A DNA stretch of 64,000 nt from Arthrobacter sp. 35W. GTDB lineage: Bacteria; Actinomycetota; Actinomycetes; Actinomycetales; Micrococcaceae. The position numbers and the translations under genes were made by a program. The stretch spans positions 2,640,954 to 2,704,953 of the forward strand of contig NZ_KI519454.1 in assembly GCF_000482545.1 (NCBI RefSeq), given 5' to 3'. Below are positions 1 through 10,508 of this stretch, one piece after another (position 1 is the first letter of the stretch; the number at the start of each line of letters is the position of its first letter). The notes below the pieces were generated by a model. The model saw only the letters and a program-made list of their open reading frames with translations, did no database searches and was not told where the DNA came from.

Positions 1-76
1 GCGGGATGAGCCGACCCGGGCAATCTCCTGCCCCGGCCCGATGCCTGGGTGCCGGGCCGCCGGGCAGGCTGGAACC

Positions 77-901
77 ATGACAATCCCGATTCTGCGCGCC
101 CGCAACCTGTCCAAGAGCTACGGCCCCAGCACCGCCCTGGCCGGGGTGGACCTGGACATTGCCCCCGGCGACTCGGTGGCCATCATGGGGGCCTCGGGTT
201 CGGGCAAGACCACCCTGCTGCACATTCTGGCCGGGATCATCCGGCCCGACGCCGGCACCGTCACCTATGCGGGGCCCTCGGGTCCGGTGGAGGTGGGCTC
301 GCTGGGCGAGGGTGCGCGGTCCCGGCTGCGGCGCGGGGAATTTGGCTTTGTCTTCCAGGCCGGACTGCTGGTTCCCGAGCTCACCGCCGTGGAGAATGTG
401 GCGCTGGCGCTGATGATCAAAGGCACCCCGCGCAAGGCGGCGGAGCCGGTGGCGGCCCAGTGGCTGGCCGCTCTGGGGCTGGCGGGGATGGAGCACCGCC
501 GCATTGGCGAGCTCTCCGGCGGGCAGGCCCAGCGGGTGGCGATCGCCCGGGCACAGGTGGGCGGGGCCAGCGTGGTGTTTGCCGATGAGCCCACCGGAGC
601 CCTGGATTCGCAGACATCCGCCGAGGTCATGACGGCATTGCTGGGCGCAACCAGTGGCCGGGGCCGCACCCTGGTGCTGGTCACCCACGATGAGAGTGTG
701 GCAGCCCGCTGCGGGCGCACCATCCACCTGCACGACGGCGCCCTGCTGAACGCGGGCTCGTGGGAGCCCCGCACCCTGACCACGTCGGTTCCGGCCGTGC
801 CGGCCGCCCCTCCTCCGGCGGCGGCACAGCAGCCGGAGCAGCGTTTTGTCCAGCGGGCAGTGCTGCAGCCGGCGTGGGATCCGATGGGCGGCGCGCGATG
901 A
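77..901 (+). CDS. ABC transporter ATP-binding protein (MacB/LolD type)
   Basis: ATPase subunit of an exporter-type ABC transporter of the MacB/LolD/FtsE class; 274 aa starting at MTIPILRARN. Walker A (GASGSGKTT) is at residues 38-46, the LSGGQ signature at 146-150 and Walker B (VVFADEP) at about 166-172. An Ala/Pro-rich tail of about 35 residues follows the ATPase fold and is not part of the usual domain. The ATG is preceded by the purine stretch GGAACC. Its stop overlaps the start of the next gene (ATGA), so the two are translationally coupled and the FtsX-like protein is the partner permease. Substrate cannot be told; lipoprotein release, peptide export or drug export are all known for the class. 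Confidence 0.9.
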   Translation: MTIPILRARNLSKSYGPSTALAGVDLDIAPGDSVAIMGASGSGKTTLLHILAGIIRPDAGTVTYAGPSGPVEVGSLGEGARSRLRRGEFGFVFQAGLLVPELTAVENVALALMIKGTPRKAAEPVAAQWLAALGLAGMEHRRIGELSGGQAQRVAIARAQVGGASVVFADEPTGALDSQTSAEVMTALLGATSGRGRTLVLVTHDESVAARCGRTIHLHDGALLNAGSWEPRTLTTSVPAVPAAPPPAAAQQPEQRFVQRAVLQPAWDPMGGAR

Positions 902-2244
902 CCCGTATTCCCGTCCCGCTGCGGCTCCTGCGCCTGCTGTGGCGCCCGGGAGCCGGCAGCACCGCCCTGGTGGCTCTGCCGGTGGCCGCCTTTGCCCTGG
1001 TCACGGCGCTGGTGCTTGTGGTCCTGGCCGGCGCCATGACCTTCTACACCGCTCCCCCGGCCGAGGACGGATCCACCGGCCTCTACCAGGTTCTTGCCTC
1101 CCTGGCGCTGGCGCTGATGCTTGTCCCGCTGGCCACCCTGGGAAGTTCCGCGGCCCGGCTGTCGGCCCGCCGCCGCGACGAACGGCTCTCCACACTGCGC
1201 CTGCTCGGGGCAACGCCCGGCCAGGTGGGCGCACTGGCCGTGCTTGAATCCACGCTGCTGGCCGCGGCCGGCGCCGTCGCCGGAGTGGTGCTCTACGCCG
1301 CTGCCGTCCCCGCCGTGGCGCTGCTGCATTTCCGCGGTGCTGTGCTGGGACTGGATGCCCTCTGGCTCAGCCCCCTTGCCGTGTTCGCCACGGTGGCCGG
1401 CGTCGCCCTGTTGGCCGCGGCCAGCGCCGCCGCCGGATTGCGGCGGGTGGTGCTGACCCCACTGGGCGTGCGGACCCGGCAGCAGCCGGCCGGCGCCCAT
1501 TGGCTCCGGCTGGCCCTCGGCACTGCCGCAGTGCTGGGCATCGTCCTGGCACTGAGCCTGCTCGGCTCCCTCGGCTCCTTCCTGGCCATTGCCGCCGTCG
1601 CCGCCGGGGCCTTTGCCGCCGGACTCGCGGTGCTCAACCTGCTGGGGCCGTTCGCCCTCAAGGCCGTGGCCGGCCGAAATCTGCGCCGTGCCGCCACGCC
1701 GGAGCGCCTGTTGGCGGCCCGCACGGTGCTGGAATCCCCCAAGGAGGCCTGGCGGCAGGTCAGCGGACTCGCCATGGCCAGCTTTGTCGCGGTGGTGGCC
1801 GGCACCGGGCTGGCCCTGATGGACAGTGCCGCGTCCTCCGGCACAGATGACGTGCTGGTGGCCGACATCCGCACCGGCGTCGTCATCACGGTGGTGGCGT
1901 CCTTCCTGATGGTCGCGTGCTCGGCCGGGGTCAACCAGGCCGCGGCCGTGCTGGACCGGGCTGGCCTCTACACCAGCCTGGACCGCCTCGGCATGCCCGT
2001 GGCCGCCATGGACGCCGCCCGCCGCCGGGCGGTGATGTCCCCCGTGCGGACGGTGTCCATCGGCTCGGCCGTGGTGGGCGCCGTCGTCGTCTTCCCGCTG
2101 ACGGGCATCGCCCTGGTCGTCTCGCCGCTGTCCCTGGCCACGATTGCCGCGGTGCTGGCCGGCGGCATCGGGCTGGTGTGGACCGGGCTGAGGGCGACGA
2201 CGCCGGTGCTGGTCCGGGTGCTCGCCGCCGGGCACCGGAGCTGA
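898..2244 (+). CDS. FtsX-like ABC transporter permease
   Basis: Membrane subunit partnering the upstream ATPase; 448 aa. Hydrophobic stretches near residues 25-50, 75-90, 120-170 and 185-240 and a second cluster in the C-terminal third fit a permease with two FtsX-like halves. Ala, Leu and Val dominate throughout. The motif TLRLLGATPGQVGALAVLES is the cytoplasmic segment typical of the FtsX/MacB superfamily that follows a transmembrane helix. The start ATG overlaps the ATPase stop codon. The gene ends at a strong stem-loop shared with the convergent htrA-like gene. Transported substrate unknown. Confidence 0.85.
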   Translation: MTRIPVPLRLLRLLWRPGAGSTALVALPVAAFALVTALVLVVLAGAMTFYTAPPAEDGSTGLYQVLASLALALMLVPLATLGSSAARLSARRRDERLSTLRLLGATPGQVGALAVLESTLLAAAGAVAGVVLYAAAVPAVALLHFRGAVLGLDALWLSPLAVFATVAGVALLAAASAAAGLRRVVLTPLGVRTRQQPAGAHWLRLALGTAAVLGIVLALSLLGSLGSFLAIAAVAAGAFAAGLAVLNLLGPFALKAVAGRNLRRAATPERLLAARTVLESPKEAWRQVSGLAMASFVAVVAGTGLALMDSAASSGTDDVLVADIRTGVVITVVASFLMVACSAGVNQAAAVLDRAGLYTSLDRLGMPVAAMDAARRRAVMSPVRTVSIGSAVVGAVVVFPLTGIALVVSPLSLATIAAVLAGGIGLVWTGLRATTPVLVRVLAAGHRS

Positions 2245-2268
2245 ACGGCGTCCCGCCGACGCCCACCA

Positions 2269-2312
2269 ATGCCGCAGGGGCGGCCCCATTTCCGGGGCCG
2301 CCCCTGCGGCAT
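2269..2312. terminator. Bidirectional stem-loop terminator
   Basis: Perfect 19-bp inverted repeat (2269-2287 with 2294-2312) and a 6-nt loop, lying between the convergent FtsX-like permease gene and the htrA-like gene. GC-rich with no long T-run on either side. Confidence 0.85.
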
Positions 2313-2345
2313 CTCATGCTGGGCGCCCATGCCCGGGATGTTTGA

Positions 2346-4205
2346 TCAGCTCGTGGCCGAGCCCAGCGTGACGTCGACGGTCTGGGTCTTGCCGTCGCGG
2401 ATGAACGTCACCTTCACCGTGGCGCCGCCGGCCTGCTCGCGGACGGCCGCCGTGAGCTCGGAGGCGTCGGCGATGGTGCGGTTCGCGAGACCGGTGATGA
2501 TGTCGCCCTTCTTCAGCCCCGCGGCTGCAGCCGGGGTGCCGGAGTCAACGGTGGCCAGCACGGCGCCGTTGGAGAAGGCGTTGGAATTGCCGTTGGCCGC
2601 GGCGGCCTGGACGCTGACGCCCAGCTGGCCGTGGGTGGCCTTGCCGTTGGCGATCACTTCCTGGGCAATCCGCTTGGCGGTGTCGATCGGAATGGAGAAG
2701 CCGACGCCGATGTTGCCCGACTGGTCCGTGGAGGACGAGGACCCGGCGGAGGCGATCGCCACGTTGACGCCGATGACTTCACCATTCAGGTTCACCAGTG
2801 CACCGCCGGAGTTGCCAGGGTTGATCGCGGCATCGGTCTGGATCACATTCAGGTTGACGGTGCCCTTGGCGGCGTTCGAGGAGCCGTTGGAGCCGTTCGG
2901 CGGGGCAAAGTTGAAGCCATTGCCGCCCTGGTCGCCGTTGCTGCCGGAGTCGGTGCCGGAGTCCGGCACGGCCGAGGAGGCCACCTGGATGGTGCGGTTC
3001 GCAGTCGAGACAATGCCATCTGTGACGGTCCCGCTCAGACCCAGCGGGGCGCCGATGGCCAGCACAGTGTCACCGACGTTGGTCTTGGAGGAGTCCCCCA
3101 GGGTGGCGGGGACCAGGTCAGGCGCATCGATCTTCACGACGGCCAGGTCCGAGAGCGGGTCGGTGCCCACGATGGTTCCCTTGTAGACCTTGCCATTGGC
3201 CAACTGGACCTCGATGGCCGCATTGGCGGCGGCGCCGTCGAGCGTCACCACGTGGGTGTTGGTGAGGATGTGGCCGTCCGTGTCCAGGATGATGCCCGAT
3301 CCCGTGCCGCCGGAGTTGCCGGAGGAGGCGGAGATGGTCACGACGCTGGGCGAGGCCTTGGCGGCCGCCGCCGTCACGGCGTTGACGGAGTCCTTGTTGT
3401 TCACGATCACTGGGGAGCTCAGGGGCTGCTGGGCTGAGGATGCGGAGGTGCGCTGGCCATCGAGCAGGTACATGGCTCCACCGCCCACGCCACCGCCCAC
3501 CAGGGCCGCGGCGAGCACTGTGGCAATGAGTGCTCCAGTGCCGATCCGCTTCTTGCTGGGTGCGTTCACGGCCGCCGGCAGGGCGCCCTGGTAGGGGTAG
3601 GCGGCCGTGTGCTGCTGCTCCTGCGCCGGGGCGGCGTGGGCGCCGTGCCCGGACTGGGCGTACTGGGCGTCTTGTCCCTGATAGGGGTGCCCCGGCTGCT
3701 GCGGCGCGTACTGGCCGTACTGCGGCCGGGGCGCGGCCGGCTCCTGCTGGGCCACCGGCGTCGTCACCGGTGCGGCGAACGGCGCGGAGGCGCTGATGGA
3801 CTCCTCCACCGGCTGCTGTGCGGCGGCAGTGGTGTCGACCTGCGGCTGGGCAGTGGTGGGGACGTACGACGGCGGGGTGGGAACCTCGGGCGTGGTGCCG
3901 GCAGCAGCGGCCTCGTGGCGCTGGTTCCACCACTCGTGCAGCGGCAGCGTCGAGTTGGTGGGCGCTGCGATCGGCTCGGTCGGGTTGGACACCGTTTCGT
4001 TGGAGACCGTGGGGTTGGCGACGGTGGGGTTGGCGACGGTCTCGTTGGAGACCATCCCGCCGGCCTCGGCCGTAGCCGCGGCGGCCTGCCCGGAAGCCTC
4101 GGGCGCTGCATACCCTGCGGCGTCGCTCTGGTTCAGCCGGGCAGTGTCGTTCTCACGGGGTTCCTGCTCGTAGTCGCCAGCGCCGGGGTGGTTGTTCGCC
4201 GTCAT
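2346..4205 (-). CDS. HtrA/DegP-like membrane-anchored serine protease with PDZ domain
   Basis: Trypsin-like protease of the HtrA family, expected to degrade misfolded proteins outside the cytoplasmic membrane. 619 aa. Residues 1-220 are a low-complexity cytoplasmic region rich in Gln, Pro and Ala; one transmembrane helix lies at 221-246. The protease domain carries the catalytic triad His318 (TNTHVV), Asp353 (SDLAVVKID) and Ser466 (GNSGGA). A Gly/Ser/Asn-rich insertion at about 412-445 separates parts of the protease fold. A PDZ domain spans roughly 525-615. Residues 53-76 are tandem NxTV repeats (NETV, NPTV, NPTV, NETV, NPTE). The ATG at 4205 follows a good AGGAAGG site. Divergent from the TPM-domain gene, which with pspA suggests an envelope-stress group. 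Confidence 0.93.
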   Translation of the reverse strand: MTANNHPGAGDYEQEPRENDTARLNQSDAAGYAAPEASGQAAAATAEAGGMVSNETVANPTVANPTVSNETVSNPTEPIAAPTNSTLPLHEWWNQRHEAAAAGTTPEVPTPPSYVPTTAQPQVDTTAAAQQPVEESISASAPFAAPVTTPVAQQEPAAPRPQYGQYAPQQPGHPYQGQDAQYAQSGHGAHAAPAQEQQHTAAYPYQGALPAAVNAPSKKRIGTGALIATVLAAALVGGGVGGGAMYLLDGQRTSASSAQQPLSSPVIVNNKDSVNAVTAAAAKASPSVVTISASSGNSGGTGSGIILDTDGHILTNTHVVTLDGAAANAAIEVQLANGKVYKGTIVGTDPLSDLAVVKIDAPDLVPATLGDSSKTNVGDTVLAIGAPLGLSGTVTDGIVSTANRTIQVASSAVPDSGTDSGSNGDQGGNGFNFAPPNGSNGSSNAAKGTVNLNVIQTDAAINPGNSGGALVNLNGEVIGVNVAIASAGSSSSTDQSGNIGVGFSIPIDTAKRIAQEVIANGKATHGQLGVSVQAAAANGNSNAFSNGAVLATVDSGTPAAAAGLKKGDIITGLANRTIADASELTAAVREQAGGATVKVTFIRDGKTQTVDVTLGSATS

Positions 4206-4353
4206 TGGTCTTCCTTCCTCTGTGCCTTGTCATCGCTCTTGCTCTTACATCCATGATGGGGGCTGTCACTGGGACATTTACGAACGTTCACTGGAAGGTT
4301 GCTGTGAACGCCCCTCCGCCACCAACCTTTCGCTGGCGGCAGAGTGTTGCTCA

Positions 4354-4382
4354 TGGACGCTTGTGGTGCACAACCCTAGAAT
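4354..4382 (+). promoter_or_regulatory. Candidate promoter of the TPM-domain gene
   Basis: TGGACG (4354-4359), 17-nt spacer, TAGAAT (4377-4382), followed by about 34 nt of leader and a GAAGGG ribosome site before the ATG at 4417. Matches the housekeeping sigma pattern at 4 of 6 and 5 of 6 positions; not tested. Confidence 0.45.
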
Positions 4383-4416
4383 CAGAGCACGCGAATCGAC
4401 CAATGAAGGGTACTCC

Positions 4417-6453
4417 ATGCGGTCCAAGTTCTCACTGTTCCCCCGTCTGCTGGCGGTGGCGGGAATCGCCCTGCTGGCCCTGCTGCCCGCTGCCGCAGCG
4501 AATGCGGAGCCTCCGGTGACCATCCCCGCAGGAACCTACGTGGTGGACAAAGCCAACGCGCTGGGCTCCAAAACCCAGGACGTGAAGGACGCCATTGCCA
4601 AGCTCAGCAAGGACCATGGGTTCACCCTGTTTGTGGTCTACGTGGACTCCTTCGACGGCATGGACCGCGATGTCTGGGCCAAGGCAGTGGTGGCGTCCAA
4701 GAACATGGGCCGGACCGAGGCCCTGCTGGCCGTGGCCACCAAGGACCGCCAGTACAGCTTCCAGGGTGGGAGCGCCCTGACCGCTGCGCAAGGCAACAAC
4801 ATCTCCCAGAACGCGATCAAGCCCCAGCTTGCGCAGAGCAACTGGGCCCAGGCTGCCATTGACGGCGCCGCGGCCATCGGCGATGCCGCAGGAGGCGGCA
4901 CCGGAACGGTTCCCGACGCCACCGGCGGACTGGTGGCCCTGGGCATCGGCGGCGCCGTCGTCGCTGGAGGCGTCGGCACCGTGCTGGTGATGCGCAGCCG
5001 GCGCCGGAGGAAGGCGCAGGCCGACACCGAGGCCGGCTTCGGCCCCGGCGGGGAGAAGCTGGATCCGCTGGCCGGCGTCAGCATCCCGGAGCTGCGCACC
5101 CGCGCGGGATCCCTGTTGATTGCCGCCGACGACGCCATCAAGTCCTCCGAACAGGAGATCGGCTTTGCCCAGGCCTCCTACGGTGACGAGGCCGTGAAGC
5201 CGTTCCAAAAGGCGCTGGAAGAGGCCAAGGGGCATCTGAACGAATCCTTCAAGCTCCAGCAGCAGCTCGACGACGCCATCCCCGACACCATCGAAGAGCA
5301 GCGGGCCTGGTACGGCGAAATCATCAGGCGCTCCGAGGCGGCCAACGAAGCGCTGGCGCATGAGAAGAGCAACTTCGATTCCCTGCGGGAGTTGGAGAAG
5401 AATGCTCCGCAGGCCCTGGCCGCCGTCGCCGACGGTGCCGCCGCGGCAGCCACCCGCGTGGCGGACGCCCAGACCACTCTGACCACGCTCTCGGGCCGCT
5501 ATGCCGACAGCGCACTGGCCCCCATCTCGGACAACATCACCCAGGCCACGGAGCGGCTGGAGTTTGTCCGCACCGCCTCGGCCCAGGCCCAGGACCGGAT
5601 CGGAGCCCAGGACACACCCCAGGCCGCCGTCGCGGTGCGCGCCGCCGAGGAAAGCCTGTACCAGGCCAACCTGCTGCTGGACGCCATCGCCAAGGTGGCC
5701 CACGATCTGGACGAGGCCAACGGAAACCTGCGGGCCGCCGTCGCCGATACGACGGGCGATCTGGCCCAGGCCAAGTCCCTCGCCGCCACGGCAGGCTACG
5801 AGAAGTTCGCCCCGACCGTCGCCTCCGCCCAGGCCATCCTGGACCAGGCCAACGCGGCCATCGCCGGCGGCAAGCTGGATCCCATTGCCACGCTGGACCA
5901 GGTGGAGCGCGCCCACGGTGCGCTGGATGAGATGCTCAGCGGCATCCGCGACCAGCAGCAGCAGGCGGCCCGGGCGCAGGCCGCCCTCTCCCAGGCGCTG
6001 TCGACGGCCCAGGCGCAGATTTCGGCCACCTCAGATTTCATCGCGGCCCGCCGCGGCGGCGTCGGCTCCGAGGCGCGCACCCGCATCGCCGAGGCCCAGC
6101 GCAATCTGGACTATGCCCTCTCCATCGCCTCCTCGGACCCGGTCTCGGCGCTGGCCTACGCGCAGCAGGCCAACGCCCTGGCCCAGCAGGCGGCCCAGTA
6201 CGCACAAAATGATGTCTCCGGTTTCGGCGGTGGAAGCGGCGGCTTCGGCGGCCGCGGCGGTGGCGGCGGCGGTCTGGGCGGCGGCTTCGGCGGCGCCGTA
6301 CTGGGCGGCATCCTCGGCGGCATGCTCTCCGGCGGCGGTGGCCACAACAGCAGCTGGGGCGGTGGCGGCTTCGGCGGCTGGAGCGACGGCGGCGGCGGCT
6401 TTGGCGGCGGCGGAGGAGGCGGCGGATTCGGCGGCGACGGCGGCAACTTCTAG
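4417..6453 (+). CDS. TPM-domain membrane protein with glycine-rich tail
   Basis: 678-aa protein of the TPM_phosphatase-like (YgcG) family. Start chosen at ATG 4417 because it has a GAAGGG site and begins a clear signal peptide (residues 1-30, ending AAANA). TPM domain about 36-150; transmembrane helix about 170-192 followed by an RRRRK stop-transfer patch; then about 400 residues of Ala/Gln/Glu-rich helical, probably coiled-coil sequence. Residues 602-678 are almost entirely Gly with Phe, Ser and Trp. The domain therefore sits outside the membrane and the coiled coil and tail inside. pspA follows 150 bp downstream, and TPM proteins are often found beside PspA-family genes, so a role in membrane maintenance is likely; any catalytic activity is unproven. 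Confidence 0.85.
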   Translation: MRSKFSLFPRLLAVAGIALLALLPAAAANAEPPVTIPAGTYVVDKANALGSKTQDVKDAIAKLSKDHGFTLFVVYVDSFDGMDRDVWAKAVVASKNMGRTEALLAVATKDRQYSFQGGSALTAAQGNNISQNAIKPQLAQSNWAQAAIDGAAAIGDAAGGGTGTVPDATGGLVALGIGGAVVAGGVGTVLVMRSRRRRKAQADTEAGFGPGGEKLDPLAGVSIPELRTRAGSLLIAADDAIKSSEQEIGFAQASYGDEAVKPFQKALEEAKGHLNESFKLQQQLDDAIPDTIEEQRAWYGEIIRRSEAANEALAHEKSNFDSLRELEKNAPQALAAVADGAAAAATRVADAQTTLTTLSGRYADSALAPISDNITQATERLEFVRTASAQAQDRIGAQDTPQAAVAVRAAEESLYQANLLLDAIAKVAHDLDEANGNLRAAVADTTGDLAQAKSLAATAGYEKFAPTVASAQAILDQANAAIAGGKLDPIATLDQVERAHGALDEMLSGIRDQQQQAARAQAALSQALSTAQAQISATSDFIAARRGGVGSEARTRIAEAQRNLDYALSIASSDPVSALAYAQQANALAQQAAQYAQNDVSGFGGGSGGFGGRGGGGGGLGGGFGGAVLGGILGGMLSGGGGHNSSWGGGGFGGWSDGGGGFGGGGGGGGFGGDGGNF

Positions 6454-6603
6454 CCCCGCAGCACCGGTCCGACACGAGGCCCATTGCTAGCCAAGTCAGG
6501 CGATGTTTGGCAAGCTACCCACAGAAGTACCAGCCGGCGCTCCCAGCTTGGGGCGGGACAGGTTGGGCGGTACCCATCATGCAGTTGAACGAAAGGTAGA
6601 ACC

Positions 6604-7401
6604 ATGGCAAAGCAGTCCATCTTCGGCCGTATTGCACAGTTGGCCAAGGCCAACATCAATGCGCTGCTGGATCAGGCCGAGGACCCGCAGAAGATGCTTG
6701 ACCAGATGGTCCGGGACTACACCAACAACATTGCCGAGGCTGAGTCGGCCGTGGCCCAGACCATCGGCAATCTGCGGATGCTCGAGGACGACTACAACCA
6801 GGACGTCAAGACTGCTTCCGACTGGGGCAACAAGGCCCTGGCAGCCAGCCGCAAGGCCGATGAATTCCGTGCCGCGGGCAATGCCGCCGACGCCACCAAG
6901 TTCGACAACCTGGCCAAGGTGGCCCTGCAGCGCCAGATCACCTCGGAGAACGAGGCCAAGACCGCCGAGCCGAACATTGCCGCCCAGACCGATGTGGTGG
7001 AGAAGCTCAAGCAGGGTCTGAACCAGATGAAGGGCAAGCTGGGCGAGCTTTCCGCCAAGCGCAATGAACTCATTGCCCGCTCCAAGACGGCCGAGGCCCA
7101 GTCCCAGGTCCACGACGCCATCAAGAGCATCGACATCCTGGACCCCACCAGCGAGGTCAGCCGTTTCGAGGAGAAGATCCGCCGCGAAGAGGCCAAGGTC
7201 CGCGGCCAGAACGAGCTGGCAGCCTCCAGCCTCGACGCCCAGTTCAACAGCCTGGAGGATCTGGGCGAGCAGACCGAGGTGGAGGCCCGGCTGGCTGCAC
7301 TGAAGGCCGGCAGCACTCCGGCCCCGGCCGCGATCTCGACGGGACCCTCGGCCGGTGCCGGCACCCCCAAGGTCAACGAGGCGGACTTCGACATCCTCTA
7401 G
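6604..7401 (+). CDS. pspA: PspA/IM30 (Vipp1-like) family protein
   Basis: 265-aa member of the PspA/IM30 family, ESCRT-III-like proteins that coat and stabilise stressed membranes. The N-terminal half contains the typical start (IFGRIAQLAKANINALLDQAEDPQKMLDQMVRDY, about residues 5-38) followed by long alpha-helical coiled coil to about residue 220; the last 40 residues are Ala/Pro-rich and probably disordered. A GAAAGG site lies upstream of the ATG. Lies downstream of the TPM-domain gene, probably in the same transcription unit or regulon. The whole gap after the stop codon is one giant palindrome shared with the convergent ABC-F gene. Confidence 0.93.
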   Translation: MAKQSIFGRIAQLAKANINALLDQAEDPQKMLDQMVRDYTNNIAEAESAVAQTIGNLRMLEDDYNQDVKTASDWGNKALAASRKADEFRAAGNAADATKFDNLAKVALQRQITSENEAKTAEPNIAAQTDVVEKLKQGLNQMKGKLGELSAKRNELIARSKTAEAQSQVHDAIKSIDILDPTSEVSRFEEKIRREEAKVRGQNELAASSLDAQFNSLEDLGEQTEVEARLAALKAGSTPAPAAISTGPSAGAGTPKVNEADFDIL

Positions 7402-7479
7402 CCTTTAAACCTCGTTGAGGTGTGAGGTGATGCCCTTTAGAGACGCTCTAAAGGGCATCACCTCACACCTCAACCTGCG

Positions 7480-7486
<7 letters not shown>
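7402..7486. terminator. Giant palindrome between convergent genes (family B)
   Basis: A 29-bp perfect inverted repeat (7414-7442 with 7446-7474) with a 3-nt loop, bracketed by an outer CCTTTAA/TTAAAGG pair (7402-7408, 7480-7486). It fills the entire gap from the pspA stop to the ABC-F stop, whose TTA lies inside the outer arm. Outer arm sequence GTTGAGGTGTGAGG recurs almost unchanged at 63122. Probably a bidirectional terminator, but far longer than needed for one. Confidence 0.85.
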
Positions 7487-9117
<1,631 letters not shown>

Positions 9118-9208
9118 GGCTCCAGTTTAGTGATCCGGCGGCCCCCGCCCCGCCCGCGTACTCTCCCGGGCCGTGGACGGCGCCGGCCGCCGGGCATAGG
9201 CTCGCACC

Positions 9209-10372
9209 ATGATGGCCGCACGGACCCGCGATCCGAGGAGGTGGCTGGCTGCGGCAGGGGCCGCACTGCTGCTGGCCGCCTGCACGCCCGGCCCCGGGCC
9301 CGCGCCCAGCACCCCGCCGCCGCCGTCGCCGTCAACGGCCTCAACGGCTACGCCCCCGGCGGGAATCCCAACGAGGACCACCGCCGTCGACATCACCACG
9401 GACCTCGACGCGCCCTGGTCCATGGCCGCCCTGCCCGATGGGACGGTGCTCGTCAGCGAGCGCGACAGCGCCCGGATCCTGGAGCTGCTGCCCTCCGGCG
9501 GAACGCGCGTGGCGGCCACCGTTCCCGGTGTGGACCCCGGCGGCGAGGGCGGGCTGCTGGGGCTGGCGGTCAACAACGGCTGTGGAACATCAGGAACCGA
9601 CGGCTGCCTGTTCCTCTATGCCTACTTCACCTCCGCCGCTGACAACAGGATTGTGCGGATGCCGGTGGCCGGCGGTCCCGGCTCCTATTCACTCGGGACG
9701 CCCGAGGAGATCTTGACCGGCATCGCCAAGGCCGGCAACCACAATGGCGGACGCATCGCCTTTGGCCCGGACGGCAACCTCTACGCCACCAGCGGCGACG
9801 CCGGGAACCGTGCATCGGCGCAGGACCGGGGCTCGTTGAACGGCAAGATCCTCCGGCTCACCCCCGAAGGCCGCATCCCGGCGGACAACCCGTTCCCCGG
9901 CAGCCCTGTCTACTCCCTCGGGCACCGCAACCCGCAGGGGCTTGCCTGGGATGGGGCGGGCCGGCTCTGGGCGGCGGAGTTTGGGCAGAACGCCTGGGAC
10001 GAACTCAACGTCATCACCCCCGGCGCCAACTACGGGTGGCCGGTAGTGGAGGGCATGGGCGGCGGTGCGGAGTTCACCGACCCGGTGCTCGTCTGGCCCA
10101 CCGCCGATGCCAGCCCCAGCGGCATCGCCGTCGTCGGAAACACCCTGTACATGGCGGCCCTGCGCGGCGAGCGCCTCTGGGTGGTGCCGCTGGATGGCGG
10201 CGGCGCCTCGGATCCGCATGCCGTGCTCGCCGGGCAGTACGGCCGGCTCCGCGATGCATGGGCGGCCCCGGACGGGACGCTCTGGCTGCTGACCAACAAC
10301 ACCGACGGCCGCGGCACCCCCACCCCGGGCGACGACAGAATCGTCTCCATCCCCTTCACCCTCCTCCCCTGA
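9209..10372 (+). CDS. PQQ-dependent sugar dehydrogenase family (GSDH) lipoprotein
   Basis: 387-aa secreted lipoprotein of the glucose/sorbosone dehydrogenase (GSDH) beta-propeller family. The signal peptide ends in the lipobox LLAAC with Cys25, then a Pro/Ser/Thr linker to about residue 50. Family landmarks: NHNGGRIAFGPDG (conserved active-site histidine region), ATSGDAG, and GHRNPQGLAW. It probably oxidises an aldose at the outer membrane face if loaded with PQQ; no PQQ synthesis genes are seen here, so cofactor supply is unclear. TAGGCT at 9197-9202 lies 6 nt before the ATG, suggesting a leaderless transcript. Second ATG at 9212 is an alternative start. Confidence 0.88.
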   Translation: MMAARTRDPRRWLAAAGAALLLAACTPGPGPAPSTPPPPSPSTASTATPPAGIPTRTTAVDITTDLDAPWSMAALPDGTVLVSERDSARILELLPSGGTRVAATVPGVDPGGEGGLLGLAVNNGCGTSGTDGCLFLYAYFTSAADNRIVRMPVAGGPGSYSLGTPEEILTGIAKAGNHNGGRIAFGPDGNLYATSGDAGNRASAQDRGSLNGKILRLTPEGRIPADNPFPGSPVYSLGHRNPQGLAWDGAGRLWAAEFGQNAWDELNVITPGANYGWPVVEGMGGGAEFTDPVLVWPTADASPSGIAVVGNTLYMAALRGERLWVVPLDGGGASDPHAVLAGQYGRLRDAWAAPDGTLWLLTNNTDGRGTPTPGDDRIVSIPFTLLP

Positions 10373-10439
10373 CCCAACTAGGTGACAGCTATGTCACGTT
10401 CCAGGCCCGAGAACGTGCGATAACTGTCACCTAGTTGGG
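10373..10439. repeat. Long palindrome with CTAGGTGACAG ends (family A, copy 1)
   Basis: Outer arms of 16 bp (10373-10388 with 10424-10439, perfect) and an inner CACGTTC/GAACGTG pair (10395-10401 with 10411-10417). The left arm begins directly after the sugar-dehydrogenase stop codon. The right 17 nt (10424-10440) are identical to 19374-19390. Likely works as a terminator for the upstream gene. Confidence 0.75.
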
Positions 10440-10466
10440 CCGGGCTGCGGGCCGTGAGTCCGGCGT

Positions 10467-10501
10467 AATCTACGCATTTAATCCGCAGATGCGGGTAGAT
10501 T
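10467..10501 (+). promoter_or_regulatory. Candidate operator and -10 box of the molybdate operon
   Basis: Inverted repeat AATCTACGCAT (10467-10477) with ATGC-GG-GTAGATT (10489-10501), a 2-nt asymmetry between half-arms. The right arm contains TAGATT (10496-10501), a good -10 box exactly 7 nt before the ATG at 10509, so a protein bound here would block a leaderless promoter. The HTH-TOBE protein encoded next is the obvious candidate ligand. Confidence 0.5.
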
Positions 10502-10508
10502 GTGCCTC

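Noticed and set aside
265-2289. A 674-codon open frame opposite the ABC exporter genes
   Set aside because: Composition is His/Gly/Gln/Arg-rich and typical of antisense frames in high-GC DNA; the plus-strand genes have clear motifs.
6218-6450. Tandem DNA repeats at the end of the TPM-domain gene
   Set aside because: They encode the Gly-rich tail and follow its codons; not an independent repeat element.
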